From: JABDMH01 sp050298535
Lineage (GTDB): Bacteria > Bacteroidota > Bacteroidia > Chitinophagales > Saprospiraceae
Assembly: GCA_050298535.1 (NCBI GenBank)
Contig: JBNKUI010000030.1
Span: 1 to 64,000, forward strand
Direction of reading: 5' to 3'
Length of the DNA: 64,000 nt
In this document: positions 25,638-35,030 of the stretch, one piece after another
How the letters are laid out: the number at the start of each line of letters is the position of its first letter
How positions within the stretch are numbered: position 1 is the first letter of the stretch
Position numbers and translations under genes: made by a program
Notes under the pieces: model-generated
Database searches by the model: none
What the model saw: the letters and a program-made list of their open reading frames with translations, nothing else
What the model was told of the DNA's origin: nothing

Positions 25638-26251
25638 GAGTTCGGTATTTCACCTTGAATAGTGTGTTTCCTAAAGAGGTTCAATACCTTATCGGGAAAA
25701 TAACCCACCGAACCATCTGGCATGCGACATAAAGAACGCTGACTGATCCATATGTTTCCCTGCTTAATTGCTGACTCACGTAGATTCAAATGAACGATAT
25801 CATCTTGAAGGTGATCTTCCTCTCCTATGACAAGGGAAGGAAGAGAAATCCAACGGGACTGATTTTCGATCGAGTATAGCATTTCAAAAAAAATCCTACT
25901 GGAGAGTATCTCTGACTGAGCCATCCAGGTGTGTACACTCAAGTGATCGACCAGATGAGCATATCTGTTGAGGTGATAAAAATGCTGAGATATCAATAAA
26001 TCCATATCCATACCCAATGATCTCGCTATTTGCTTATGCTGCCGTTCCCAGTAACCAAGAATAGAAATGCAGGATGTGAAATCACTCAAATAGGCCTTTT
26101 GATATACCTTTTCGAGATCATCCGAAAACCCCGGCAACCCATGCACGAGATACAAGACTGGATCCTTTTCGAAAGGCATTTCTATTTTCTGGAAAGACAC
26201 CAAATCTGGGGCAAGCCACCATTGGGCATTTATTTCTTTCGTTTGCATCAT
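25625..26251 (-). CDS. Unrecognised protein with an alpha/beta-hydrolase-like N-terminus
   Basis: The 208-residue protein is not recognised with certainty. KDPVLYLVHGLPGFSDDLEKVY near residues 29-50 resembles the strand-plus-HG oxyanion loop of alpha/beta hydrolases, and LPSLVIGEEDHLQDDIV near 140-155 resembles the strand-plus-acid segment. However, no GxSxG nucleophile elbow lies between them, and the protein is shorter than usual (about 260-300), so it could be a degenerate or internally deleted hydrolase. It has no signal peptide or membrane segment. It overlaps the end of the TPR-CHAT gene by 13 bases in convergent orientation. Confidence 0.5.
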   Translation of the reverse strand: MMQTKEINAQWWLAPDLVSFQKIEMPFEKDPVLYLVHGLPGFSDDLEKVYQKAYLSDFTSCISILGYWERQHKQIARSLGMDMDLLISQHFYHLNRYAHLVDHLSVHTWMAQSEILSSRIFFEMLYSIENQSRWISLPSLVIGEEDHLQDDIVHLNLRESAIKQGNIWISQRSLCRMPDGSVGYFPDKVLNLFRKHTIQGEIPNSQAA

Positions 26252-26331
26252 CCTCGATTTTTGATAAAATATATGAGCAGAATGAACACTCCCAAATCCA
26301 TTAAAATCCGGGAGTGTATGGCATAAGAAGC

Positions 26332-27660
26332 TTATGCCATGATCATATCTGAAGAAAAGACCTTGTTGATAGCCTGCTCAAAATCGGCAGTAATATCATC
26401 AATATGTTCAATACCAACTGAGACACGCATTTGACCCGGAGTCACCCCGGAGGCCATTTGTTCTTCTGCAGAAAGCTGACTATGGGTAGAGGGAGCCGTC
26501 TGAATGATCAGCGTCTTCGCATCTCCCACATTGGCAAGATGACTTACCAGCTTTAGGCTATCCACAATTTTTTCGGCATTTTCGGCTCCTCCTTTTACCT
26601 CGAATGTTAATACGCCCCCAAAACCTTTTTTCAAGTATTTTGACGCCATTGCATAAGATGCAGAACCGTGAAGCCCCGGATAATTGACACTCTCCACCAT
26701 TTCATGATTTGCCAGCCATGTGGCAAGCTTCATGGCATTGGATACTATCCGGTCCATGCGCAAGGAGAGTGTCTCCAATCCCTGGATCAATTGAAAACTA
26801 TTAAAGGGACTCATGGAAGGACCCAGATCCCTTAGACCTTCCACTCTGGCACGAATTGCAAAAGCCACATTAGGCAAGCCAATCGGATTATTTTCTCCAA
26901 ATACATCCCAGAAAACTACTCCATTATAGCTCTCACTGGGTGTGGTAAATTGAGGAAATTTTCCACAGGCCCAGTTGAAATTGCCGCCATCTACCACCAC
27001 ACCCCCGATGCTGGTACCATGGCCTCCGATCCACTTAGTAGCGCTTTCTACTACTATATTGGCACCATGTTCCAAAGGTCTACATAAATACCCGGCAGCA
27101 CCAAAAGTGTTATCAACTATCAGAGGGATATTGTGAGACTGAGCTACGTCAGCAATCGCTTCAAAATCGGGTACATTGAAGGAGGGGTTACCAATCGTCT
27201 CAACATAAATCGCCTTTGTGTTTTCGTCGATGAGTCGCTCAAATGAAGAGGGACGATCATCTTCGGTAAATCGTGCCTCAATGCCCAGTCGCTTTAGAGT
27301 AACCTTAAACTGATTGGTCGATCCACCATAAAGGTGTCGACTGGAGATAAAATTGTCTCCTGCTCCCATAATCGTAGTAATGGCAAGGAATTGAGCAGCC
27401 TGTCCCGAAGCAGTAGCTACGGCAGCGACGCCACCTTCCAGAGCCGCCATTCTTTTTTCAAACACATCGGTAGTGGGGTTCATTATCCGTGAGTAGATGT
27501 TTCCGAACTCCTGTAATGAGAACAGCTTCCTACCGTGTTCACTATTTTTGAAGGTGTATGATGTTGTTTGGTAAATGGGCACCGCTCGCGATCGGGTGGT
27601 TTCGTCCACTTCGTGACCTGCATGCAATTGGAGTGTTTCAAATTTCATTGTTTCAGACAT
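26332..27660 (-). CDS. metY: O-acetylhomoserine aminocarboxypropyltransferase (O-acetylhomoserine sulfhydrylase)
   Basis: The 442-residue PLP enzyme of the Cys/Met metabolism family converts O-acetylhomoserine plus sulfide to homocysteine, a route to methionine. The start reads MKFETLQLHAGHEVDETTRSRAVPIYQTTSYTF, and the YSRIMNPTTDVFEKRMAALEGG segment is characteristic. The PLP-binding Lys is in ESATKWIGGHG (about residue 211). Length and the long insert after the Lys (NWACGKFPQFTTPSESYNG) fit MetY rather than MetB/MetC. An internal ATG four codons down is possible. It is transcribed in the same direction as the upstream PorE-like gene with a 112-base gap that may hold a structured leader. Confidence 0.92.
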   Translation of the reverse strand: MSETMKFETLQLHAGHEVDETTRSRAVPIYQTTSYTFKNSEHGRKLFSLQEFGNIYSRIMNPTTDVFEKRMAALEGGVAAVATASGQAAQFLAITTIMGAGDNFISSRHLYGGSTNQFKVTLKRLGIEARFTEDDRPSSFERLIDENTKAIYVETIGNPSFNVPDFEAIADVAQSHNIPLIVDNTFGAAGYLCRPLEHGANIVVESATKWIGGHGTSIGGVVVDGGNFNWACGKFPQFTTPSESYNGVVFWDVFGENNPIGLPNVAFAIRARVEGLRDLGPSMSPFNSFQLIQGLETLSLRMDRIVSNAMKLATWLANHEMVESVNYPGLHGSASYAMASKYLKKGFGGVLTFEVKGGAENAEKIVDSLKLVSHLANVGDAKTLIIQTAPSTHSQLSAEEQMASGVTPGQMRVSVGIEHIDDITADFEQAINKVFSSDMIMA

Positions 27661-27772
27661 GATTATCTATTTGGGTTAATAAATCCATCGCCCGGTTGCG
27701 ATGTAAATCAGGTCTTGATAGAATGGTGAGTACAGTTATTACCGGGTAGGAATAACTTTGTTCAGATTTTTC
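27661..27772 (-). promoter_or_regulatory. Leader of metY with a stable hairpin, riboswitch-like but unassigned
   Basis: On the minus strand a perfect 6-bp stem CATCGC/GCGATG encloses the loop AACCGG (27703-27686), 26 bases before the metY start. CCGG in the loop could pair with the CCCGG at 27746-27742 upstream. Nearby ATCAAGA and GCAACC resemble short pieces of SAM riboswitch cores, but the segment is too short for SAM-I and lacks the SAM-II consensus, so no class is assigned. Confidence 0.25.
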
Positions 27773-29746
27773 TTATTCGAGGACTTTAAAGGTGGTCCGT
27801 CTATTTGCTTGATGTTGCTCTTCGGTACATTCTTCGCATTCACAATTTACAGCCAGTAGTGACTCACCATAGCCTTTGGCGACCAATCGCTCTTCTGGTA
27901 TCCCTTTCTCAATCAGATATGCTACCGCTGACTCTGCACGAGCTTGCGAAAGGCGATCATTGTATTCATCGGTAGCCTGACAATCTGTATGAGAAGATAA
28001 TTGAATTTTGAGCTCTGGGTTTAATTGAAGGAGTTCTGAAAGCTCATCAAGTGTTGGCTTGGCATCATCTCGGATATACGATTCATCTAGATCGTAATAG
28101 ATATTCTCCAGCGCAATTTCCTTGTCGAAAAATATCTTATTCAACAGAATCCTTTCTTCAAATTTCTGCACTCTCACCGAAGAATCAATCGGCAAGTCCT
28201 TGGTAGAAAAAGCCAACTCATTATTAAAAAAACCTTCATGCGAAACGAAGAAATCATATTCCTTGGCAGGGTTCAACTTGATACTCATAATACCATATTG
28301 ATTGGAAGCGGTCGTTTCGAAGGGCTTGCCATCTTCTGTGATACTAATATCAGCATCGGCCAACGGTACTCGCATTAACACTTTACTATTGGGATCTTCC
28401 GGATCCTCATACTGACGTTGAAACACACGTAGATCCAGGGCAATTTCATACTCAAACACCTCCTCAGGTATTTCCGGTTTGGGATAATATTTACGCTTCT
28501 CAAAAAAGTACAAATCATCTCCACCCTGTCCACCGGCACGATTCGAACTAAAGTATCCCACCTGGACTATACTATCAGAAGCTTCGTGATATCTACTAAC
28601 GACAAAGGCAAAATCATCACCACCACTATTGATGGGAGCCATCATGTTTTGAGCAGGTGCCCACTGACCATTGGGGAGCAGATATGTCTTGTATATATCC
28701 AATCCACCCATACCTCCAAAATTGGAAGCAAAGTACAGTGTGTCTCCGTCCAAAAATGGGAATCCCTCTCTCGATTGTGTGTTGATCCGACTTCCCATAG
28801 ACACTGGCTGTCCCCACACATCATCTTCCAGAATACTTACGTAAAGATCGTAGTCATTGGTACTTTCCTCCAGATTTGCTGAAAACACGAGTTGATTTCC
28901 ATCGTCCGAAAAAGCGGGTTGTCGGTAATTAACGCCATCCTTTATAAATGACAAGATCTTAGGTCGAGTCCACGAACCATCCACTTTATTACTAATAAGC
29001 AACTTGCAATGCTCATCATAATCCTCACGACTAAAGCAGCGGCAAAACACCTGCTTGGTTCCATCCTTACTAATAGCCAGGGTTCCCTCATTATCTTCGA
29101 GGTTTAGATCATTGTCTATTGGCTTCACCTCGCCATTTGATAAGTTGGCAACAAAAAGATCGGAAAAGTCATTCCCGCTCCAGGCATATTTGAAATCTCC
29201 CTGACTATCCTCCCGATCAGACGTGAAGGCCAGTTGATTTTCGCTCAATGGCATGGGAGCATAATCAGATACCGGGCTATTAATAGAAAGTGGTTCAATC
29301 ACATATGGACTGTACTGCTCTGCATTCTTCCAATCGACCGCTTGAAGACAAGTGGCAATCTCGGATCGATATCGCACTCGATCGCCAATCTCCTCCCCCA
29401 CCTTGTAGTAGGCTTCTGCAGCAGCAGCATATTGCTCAGTTTGTTTCAGGCAATGCGCATACTGTGCCAATGCACTCGACCCATATCCACCTTCGTATGC
29501 AACCTTATACCATTTTGCAGCTTCTTCAAAATTACCAAACTTGAGGTTTGACTCCCCAATTAAAAAAGCAATGTTCATTTGCTCGATGCTACCTCTAATA
29601 CCGTTAAACTCCTCTTTCAGCATTTCAGAAGCCTGATAATACCGTTTACGTTCAAAGGCAGTCTTTCCATCTTTGATTTTCTCAGTATAGGAGCATCCTG
29701 ACAAAATAAAACTGAGTAAAAGAATTGTAGCAGTGATCCGTATCAT
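27773..29746 (-). CDS. PorE-like lipoprotein: TPR, WD40-like propeller, CRD and OmpA C-terminal domain
   Basis: The 657-residue protein starts with a lipoprotein signal (ATILLLSFILSGCSYTEK, lipobox SGC). Then come TPR repeats (about 25-140), a PD40/WD40-like propeller (about 155-430: NQLAFTSDREDSQGD, NQLVFSANLEE, DTLYFASNFGGMGGLDIYK, GYFSSNRAGGQGGDDLYFF), a carboxypeptidase-regulatory-like domain (about 470-540) and an OmpA C-terminal peptidoglycan-binding domain (SSHTDCQATDEYNDRLSQARA, LIEKGIPEERLVAKGYGES). This four-part order is that of PorE, an outer-membrane part of the type IX secretion system that binds peptidoglycan. Bacteroidota carry several paralogues, so the T9SS role is an inference supported by a T9SS cargo protein in this window. 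Confidence 0.83.
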   Translation of the reverse strand: MIRITATILLLSFILSGCSYTEKIKDGKTAFERKRYYQASEMLKEEFNGIRGSIEQMNIAFLIGESNLKFGNFEEAAKWYKVAYEGGYGSSALAQYAHCLKQTEQYAAAAEAYYKVGEEIGDRVRYRSEIATCLQAVDWKNAEQYSPYVIEPLSINSPVSDYAPMPLSENQLAFTSDREDSQGDFKYAWSGNDFSDLFVANLSNGEVKPIDNDLNLEDNEGTLAISKDGTKQVFCRCFSREDYDEHCKLLISNKVDGSWTRPKILSFIKDGVNYRQPAFSDDGNQLVFSANLEESTNDYDLYVSILEDDVWGQPVSMGSRINTQSREGFPFLDGDTLYFASNFGGMGGLDIYKTYLLPNGQWAPAQNMMAPINSGGDDFAFVVSRYHEASDSIVQVGYFSSNRAGGQGGDDLYFFEKRKYYPKPEIPEEVFEYEIALDLRVFQRQYEDPEDPNSKVLMRVPLADADISITEDGKPFETTASNQYGIMSIKLNPAKEYDFFVSHEGFFNNELAFSTKDLPIDSSVRVQKFEERILLNKIFFDKEIALENIYYDLDESYIRDDAKPTLDELSELLQLNPELKIQLSSHTDCQATDEYNDRLSQARAESAVAYLIEKGIPEERLVAKGYGESLLAVNCECEECTEEQHQANRRTTFKVLE

Positions 29747-29840
29747 ACGAAGTAATAACGTCGACAGATTAATAATAGTTTTTTATACCGATACTCGCAA
29801 CTTCATTTTAGCTGACTCCTGTCATGAATACATTAGAATT

Positions 29841-29880
29841 AAAAAAAAAAAACCTGCACCACGATTGTCGCGATGCAGGC
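29841..29880 (-). terminator. Rho-independent terminator of secDF
   Basis: On the minus strand CCTGCA (29879-29874) pairs with TGCAGG (29858-29853), followed by a run of twelve T (29852-29841). It lies about 40 bases beyond the secDF stop and ahead of the PorE-like gene. Confidence 0.8.
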
Positions 29881-29921
29881 TATTATGTTTACAAGGAATT
29901 TCTCCCTTCTGGTTCTTCTGT

Positions 29922-32900
29922 CTAGGCTTTCACTGCCTTTGAGAAATGCTTCTTCTTCACCTCTTTAGCTACCATTTCACCCGTAAGGTCGTGTACGATG
30001 GGTGTCGCTACAAAGATAGATGAATATGTACCCACGATAATACCCACTAACAGTGCAAAGGCAAAACCCTTAATGCTGGTCCCACCGAATACAAAGAGGA
30101 TCGTCACTACAAGTAAAGTGGTAAATGAGGTGATCACCGTCCTACTCACTGTACTGTTAATGGCCATATTAATGACTTCAGTTTTTGACTTCTTGGTGTA
30201 GGTATTCAAGAATTCCCGAATCCTGTCGAATACTACCACTGTATCGTTGATGGAATATCCGATCACAGTCAGGAGCGCCGCGATAAATGCCTGATCAATT
30301 TCTAAAGACCAGGGCACAACATTCCAGAGCAATGAGAAAACACTCAATACCATTAATGTATCATGGAAGAGTGCAGCCACGGCACCCATACTATACTGCC
30401 ACTTGCTAAAGCGAATAAAGATGTAGAGGAATATCAGCAGTAGTGCAAAAATCGTAGCGTATACCGAAGTTTCCTTAATATCATCCGCAATGGTAGGTCC
30501 TACCTTACTATAGCTAATAACGTGGCTTCCCGTCGCATCTCCATCAATGAAATCTTCAAAAGGAACACCGCCAAGCTGCGGACCTAATGCCTCGTGTAGC
30601 GTGGCCATGACCTGATCTTGCGCATCCTCATCATCACTGTCAATCAGATAATCAGTCACCACACTAAAAGTCTTTTCCGTGTCAACGGGCTTTACTACCG
30701 GTGTAGATCCAAAGGCTGTTTCCAACTCAGTGCGCAGGGTTGCAGCGTCGACATTCACATTGTCATCAAATTGAATCTGGAAAGAATAACCTCCCTTGAA
30801 ATCAACTCCTAGGTCAAATCCCCGGGTGGCAAATGATACTAATCCGGCCACGATAATAATACCTGAAACTATATATGCGATCTTACGCTTTGCAAGCCAG
30901 TCAATATCCAAATTGGCAAATAGGTTTTCTGATGCACCGGTCCAAAAAGTGATATTTCTACCACTACTTGTCCACCAGTCGATCAGCAATCTTGTAAAGA
31001 GTACGGCGGTAAATAGTGAGAAAATCACACCTATGATAAGTACTACGGCAAATCCTTTGATAGGTCCCATACCAAAATATACCAATACGAAAGCTACAAG
31101 GATCGTGGTGACGTTAGCATCTATAATGGCACTATAACTATTCTTGAATCCATCAGTAATCGCAATCAGTGATGATTTGCCAGCTCGCAGTTCTTCACGC
31201 ACTCTTTCGTAAATGATCACGTTGGCATCCACGGCCATACCAATGGTCAGGAGAATACCAGCGATACCCGGTAATGTAAGTACGGTTCCATATGAAGCCA
31301 GTGCTCCAAAAATGAAAAAGAGATTGGCAATCAATGCAATAATACTTACGATACCCGCGGTGCCGTAATAGAATATCATAAAGATCAACAGGAGAATAGA
31401 ACCAATCAACAGCGAATTCAGCGAGCGGCTAATGTTCTCAGCTCCCAACGAAGGTCCGACCGTATTCTCCTGAATGATTTTAGGCTTGGCAGGAAGCTTT
31501 CCAATCTGCAGAATGTTGGCAAGGTCCTGACCTTCTTGTATGGAGAAGTCACCTGAGATTCTTGAATCTCCTGTGGTGATCGGCTCATTCACCTGTGGCG
31601 CCGATACAACTTCATCGTCCAGGGCAATTGCAATTTCACGATTATTATCCTGTGCTGCTTTTGTCGTCATCTCACCCCACATACGAGCTCCCTGGTTATC
31701 CATACTGAGATTTACCATCACTTCTTGAGTGGTAGGATCGGGTTGGGAGGTTGCTCTGGTGACATGATCACCAGCGAGTGGAGGATCATCTGTACCTCTT
31801 CGCTTCTTGATCGCATACAGCGAGTATTGATTGGTCATCTCACCGGAGATGTAGTCTTTCACGGGCTTCTGGCTCCATAGGAATTTCACATCCTGAGGAA
31901 ATAATCGCTTGATCTCAGGACGCTGTAAATATCCCATTACCTGATCTCGCTTATTCTTATCGGTCACACCCATGACGGAAAGTGGAAAAGAAATCATACC
32001 TTCCTGGTTACCGAGATTTAGTTGTAAGGCTCTCAATAAGGGTCCCTGATCCGCGAGGGGATCATTAGGCTGTGTTCGCTCGAATTCCTGGAAAGTTGAA
32101 TCACCGGTGGGATTTCCCAAACTATCTAAGGTTTGAGTCCAGATGGTATCCATAATGACCTCTTCTTCTACCGGTGTGTCTAGTGAGGTAGTATCACCTT
32201 CTTCCAATCTTTTCAAACGTGCATCGGCATCAATAAATGCCTGCAGTAAATTGGGATCAGACACTCGATATACCTCCCAAAATTCCAACTTGGCCGCACT
32301 TTGCAACATATTTCGAGCTCTCTCCGGGTTATCGATACCGGGCAACTCAACAAGGATCAGGTCACGAGCCGCATCCAGAGAAATATTAGGTTGTACGACC
32401 CCTAACTTGTCAATCCGGTCTCTCAACCTTTTGAAGGTCAGGTCTACCGTCTCATCAGCACGTGTCCGTAAGAGATTGATCACCTGAGCATCAGTCGTCT
32501 CGAAGTTAATATCTTCCCGTAAAGCTGGATTTCTAGAGAATATAGAGGCCAGTGTTTTTTCACCCGCGATCTCTTGAAACTCATTGGCAAACAATGTCAC
32601 ATAATCAGACTGAGCAGATCTCAATGCAGCATCAGCATTATCCAGCGCCTGCAAGAAGGTCGGATCCCGACTATCATTGGACATGATTCTGATAAAATCT
32701 CGCAGATCTACCTGCAGTGTGACGCTCATACCTCCTTTCAAGTCCAGACCGAAAGCAAGCTGTTGTCTTTTTAGCTCTTCATACGTGTAATTCTTGATCA
32801 ATGGTATACTGAAAATCTGCTCAGAAGACATTGAATCAAGATAAGCAGCTCTTGCTGCTTTGGCAGCTGTCCGTGCATCCCTCTCATCGCTGACGCTTGC

Positions 32901-33029
32901 TGCGGCTTCCACAGCCATGGCATCTGCCTGTTTTTCTACCTTTCGGGTAGGAAGTATCAGAAGGTACTGCACCAGACAAACAAGTGCCATCACCACCAAG
33001 AAAAACTTAACTACTCCTTTACCTTGCAT
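29922..33029 (-). CDS. secDF: Protein translocase subunit SecDF (fused)
   Basis: This 1035-residue fusion of SecD and SecF helps the Sec translocon export proteins using the proton gradient. The SecD start has FGLDLKGGMSVTLQVD near residues 92-107; the SecD membrane part contains PGIAGILLTIGMAVDANVIIYERVREEL, and the SecF part begins near RKIAYIVSGIIIVAGLVSF with FDLGVDFKGGYSFQIQFD and ends with IGYSINDTVVVFDRIREF. Twelve membrane helices are expected with two large periplasmic P1/P4 domains. The periplasmic region is enlarged (insert about 280-440), as in other Bacteroidota SecDF proteins. Monocistronic, with its own terminator. Confidence 0.95.
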   Translation of the reverse strand: MQGKGVVKFFLVVMALVCLVQYLLILPTRKVEKQADAMAVEAAASVSDERDARTAAKAARAAYLDSMSSEQIFSIPLIKNYTYEELKRQQLAFGLDLKGGMSVTLQVDLRDFIRIMSNDSRDPTFLQALDNADAALRSAQSDYVTLFANEFQEIAGEKTLASIFSRNPALREDINFETTDAQVINLLRTRADETVDLTFKRLRDRIDKLGVVQPNISLDAARDLILVELPGIDNPERARNMLQSAAKLEFWEVYRVSDPNLLQAFIDADARLKRLEEGDTTSLDTPVEEEVIMDTIWTQTLDSLGNPTGDSTFQEFERTQPNDPLADQGPLLRALQLNLGNQEGMISFPLSVMGVTDKNKRDQVMGYLQRPEIKRLFPQDVKFLWSQKPVKDYISGEMTNQYSLYAIKKRRGTDDPPLAGDHVTRATSQPDPTTQEVMVNLSMDNQGARMWGEMTTKAAQDNNREIAIALDDEVVSAPQVNEPITTGDSRISGDFSIQEGQDLANILQIGKLPAKPKIIQENTVGPSLGAENISRSLNSLLIGSILLLIFMIFYYGTAGIVSIIALIANLFFIFGALASYGTVLTLPGIAGILLTIGMAVDANVIIYERVREELRAGKSSLIAITDGFKNSYSAIIDANVTTILVAFVLVYFGMGPIKGFAVVLIIGVIFSLFTAVLFTRLLIDWWTSSGRNITFWTGASENLFANLDIDWLAKRKIAYIVSGIIIVAGLVSFATRGFDLGVDFKGGYSFQIQFDDNVNVDAATLRTELETAFGSTPVVKPVDTEKTFSVVTDYLIDSDDEDAQDQVMATLHEALGPQLGGVPFEDFIDGDATGSHVISYSKVGPTIADDIKETSVYATIFALLLIFLYIFIRFSKWQYSMGAVAALFHDTLMVLSVFSLLWNVVPWSLEIDQAFIAALLTVIGYSINDTVVVFDRIREFLNTYTKKSKTEVINMAINSTVSRTVITSFTTLLVVTILFVFGGTSIKGFAFALLVGIIVGTYSSIFVATPIVHDLTGEMVAKEVKKKHFSKAVKA

Positions 33030-33386
33030 GTTCTAGGTTTAATTAAATAACCGTTTCGAAAAAGTTGCGCAAATATAACCTTTTTATCAAAGTTGACATG
33101 GCCAGTTATGATAATATGAGCTTCATTTCTGATCTAAAGTGAACTTTTCCCTACTATTGTGTGCTATATCTCTGAAATCAGCACATTTTTGTGCTTTCGT
33201 AACCCATATAATGGCGATTTGCGGTAGATTATTTTGCTATCTTCGCCGAGACTTCCAAATGACAGATCTAATCATTGCTTCCCTTGTAGTGACTGGTAGT
33301 AAGAAGGGTAGCCGTAAGCACGTCTTTACAAACTCCCGCTATTTTAGGTCGGTAATTCTTTTTTTAACTATAAAATTTTGATACTA
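33030..33386 (+). promoter_or_regulatory. Divergent region between secDF and kbp, with two mutually exclusive hairpins
   Basis: AGCACA at 33180-33185 can pair with TGTGCT upstream (33160-33165) or TGTGCT downstream (33190-33195), so two alternative hairpins exist in the kbp leader. CAAATATA at 33070-33077 is a minus-strand TATATTTG, matching the -7 consensus for secDF, though no -33 element sits at the right distance. No ORF is supported. Confidence 0.3.
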
Positions 33387-33866
33387 ATGGGATTATTTTC
33401 ATTCTTAAAGAAGGCAGGTTCTAACATCTTCAAATCTGCGGAGACCAAAGCCGCTGAAGCAGCTGAAGAAGCAGCAGCACGCAAAGAGCAGCAATTGATT
33501 GCACTCCGAGGTGTAGTTGATGGCCTGGGCCTTCCTATCGAGGATCTGGACCTGGATGTTGATGATGATGTAGTGACTGTATATGGTCAAACAGAATCTC
33601 AGGCTGATAAGGAAAAAATAATTCTGGCGTTGGGTAACGTGGCAGGTATTGCTACCGTTGATGATCGCATCTCTGTTGTTACTCCAGCTCCTGAAGCCAC
33701 ATTCTACGAAGTAAAGAGTGGTGATTCTCTTTCCAAGATTGCCAAAGCTCACTACGGTGATGCTATGAAGTACCCTGTGATCTTCGAAGCAAACAAACCA
33801 ATGCTTTCTGATCCCGATAAGATCTATCCAGGTCAGGTACTTCGAATTCCTGTTTTAGAAGATTAA
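33387..33866 (+). CDS. kbp: BON-LysM protein, Kbp (YgaU)-like potassium-binding protein
   Basis: The 159-residue protein is a close relative of Escherichia coli Kbp/YgaU, a small K+-binding cytoplasmic protein. It starts MGLFSFLKKAGSNIF, has a BON domain at about 40-100 (VTVYGQTESQADKEKIILALGNVAGIATVDDRISV) and a LysM domain at about 108-157 (YEVKSGDSLSKIAKAHYGD and IFEANKPMLSDPDKIYPGQVLRIP). The IFEANKPMLxxPDKIYPGQVLRIP segment is nearly identical to that of Kbp. Ala-rich residues 22-33 form an extra helix not in the E. coli protein. The start at 33387 was chosen over an in-frame TTG at 33378. A terminator follows. Confidence 0.9.
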   Translation: MGLFSFLKKAGSNIFKSAETKAAEAAEEAAARKEQQLIALRGVVDGLGLPIEDLDLDVDDDVVTVYGQTESQADKEKIILALGNVAGIATVDDRISVVTPAPEATFYEVKSGDSLSKIAKAHYGDAMKYPVIFEANKPMLSDPDKIYPGQVLRIPVLED

Positions 33867-33905
33867 TACCTTAGATATACCATCTAAGTGTGTACGTAAA
33901 ATTTG

Positions 33906-33945
33906 GTGCCATCTTTCTCGGGAAGATGGCACTTTTTATTTTTTG
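33906..33945 (+). terminator. Rho-independent terminator of kbp
   Basis: GTGCCATCTT (33906-33915) pairs perfectly with AAGATGGCAC (33923-33932) around a seven-base loop, then T5ATT follows. It overlaps the end of the convergent glycosidase gene and may serve both. Confidence 0.9.
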
Positions 33946-35030
33946 GCAAACCACTCTGAGATAATCTGCTGTGCCGGCTTATTCTGAGGTGTGAAATCTA
34001 GATCTGAAAGCCCTCCCACTTCCCGGTGATTTCCCCTCCACTGCCAGATGAGTGCACCCGCAAACCAACTCTGATGCCAGAAGGACTGAAACATAGCCTG
34101 ATAGCAGAGGGCCTGCGTGTCGTGCGAAGGCTTCCATTTGTCAGTGTCGCCGTGATCAATCCATTCCCAGGGATCTACAGCTGCATCCTCCGTACTCTTG
34201 TACCCTACTTCCGTAAACAACACCGGTCGGTCGTATTTCTTGCTTTGTTTTCTAATGCTGGCGACATGCGGTTTCCAACCTTTCATGATATCTTCAAGGG
34301 ATGGATTCTCCTTTCGACAAAGTGGGAAATAAGCCTGTATTCCGATGTAATCCAGGTGATCCCAAAAGGTGATTTGTTCAAACTCACGGTACCAGTTTGC
34401 CGCATAAAATAACTTACCCGAATAGACTAGTTTTACTTCTTGAATCAATTCTATCCAAAAGTCAGGATGAGACTTGGTCACAGAGGCTAATTCAGTCCCA
34501 ATACAGAAATGAGTGGCTCCTAATCTTTCGCTTAATTTCGCATAGTGGATTATGAAATCCATGTAGTTTGACTTCCAGGTATCCCATTCACTTCTTGACT
34601 TGAAGTCTATATCCGAACGCCATTTATCACTATTAGTGCGCATCCATATATGCGGTTTGATAATCAAGCCAAGTCCCTGTTCACGGGCCTGATCGGCGAT
34701 TTCCATATACATAGAGTCGCGGCTCATTCTGGTTCTTCTCCGACTTCGATTGTAAGACAAGTCTGGATTATCGTAGGTAGATTGGTATCCATACGGCACC
34801 AAAACAAGATATTCTACATTATTGGAAGCAATGATCTCAAAGTCTTCCTGATGCTCCATGGATCTACCAAAGTAATGTACTGCCCGGATCCTCTCATTAG
34901 ATTTTAAATCAGCGTCAGAGGATGCAACCATATGATGACTCGACAGGGCTAACCAAAATCCAGAGCCGATCATCAGGGTAACTACAGATCCATAGAGGTA
35001 ATGTATGATATGGCTTTTTTGACCTGTCAT
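33936..35030 (-). CDS. GH113-like TIM-barrel glycosidase, membrane-anchored
   Basis: This 364-residue protein has an N-terminal membrane anchor or uncleaved signal at about 13-33 (YGSVVTLMIGSGFWLAL) and a TIM barrel. Segments AREQGLGLIIKPHIWMRTN, CIGTELASV (E180), NWYREFEQITFWDHLDYIGIQAYFP and RPVLFTEVGYKST (E274) fit the GH113 family, whose known members are beta-1,4-mannanases; E180 and E274 are the likely acid/base and nucleophile. The assignment rests on remembered motifs. Its start overlaps the stop of the upstream hydroxyacid dehydrogenase gene by four bases (35027-35030), so the two are translationally coupled. Confidence 0.72.
   Translation of the reverse strand: MTGQKSHIIHYLYGSVVTLMIGSGFWLALSSHHMVASSDADLKSNERIRAVHYFGRSMEHQEDFEIIASNNVEYLVLVPYGYQSTYDNPDLSYNRSRRRTRMSRDSMYMEIADQAREQGLGLIIKPHIWMRTNSDKWRSDIDFKSRSEWDTWKSNYMDFIIHYAKLSERLGATHFCIGTELASVTKSHPDFWIELIQEVKLVYSGKLFYAANWYREFEQITFWDHLDYIGIQAYFPLCRKENPSLEDIMKGWKPHVASIRKQSKKYDRPVLFTEVGYKSTEDAAVDPWEWIDHGDTDKWKPSHDTQALCYQAMFQSFWHQSWFAGALIWQWRGNHREVGGLSDLDFTPQNKPAQQIISEWFAKK

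Noticed and set aside
27661..27772. SAM-I or SAM-II riboswitch upstream of metY
   Set aside because: Only short pieces resemble the SAM-I core; the region is too short for SAM-I and lacks the SAM-II consensus.
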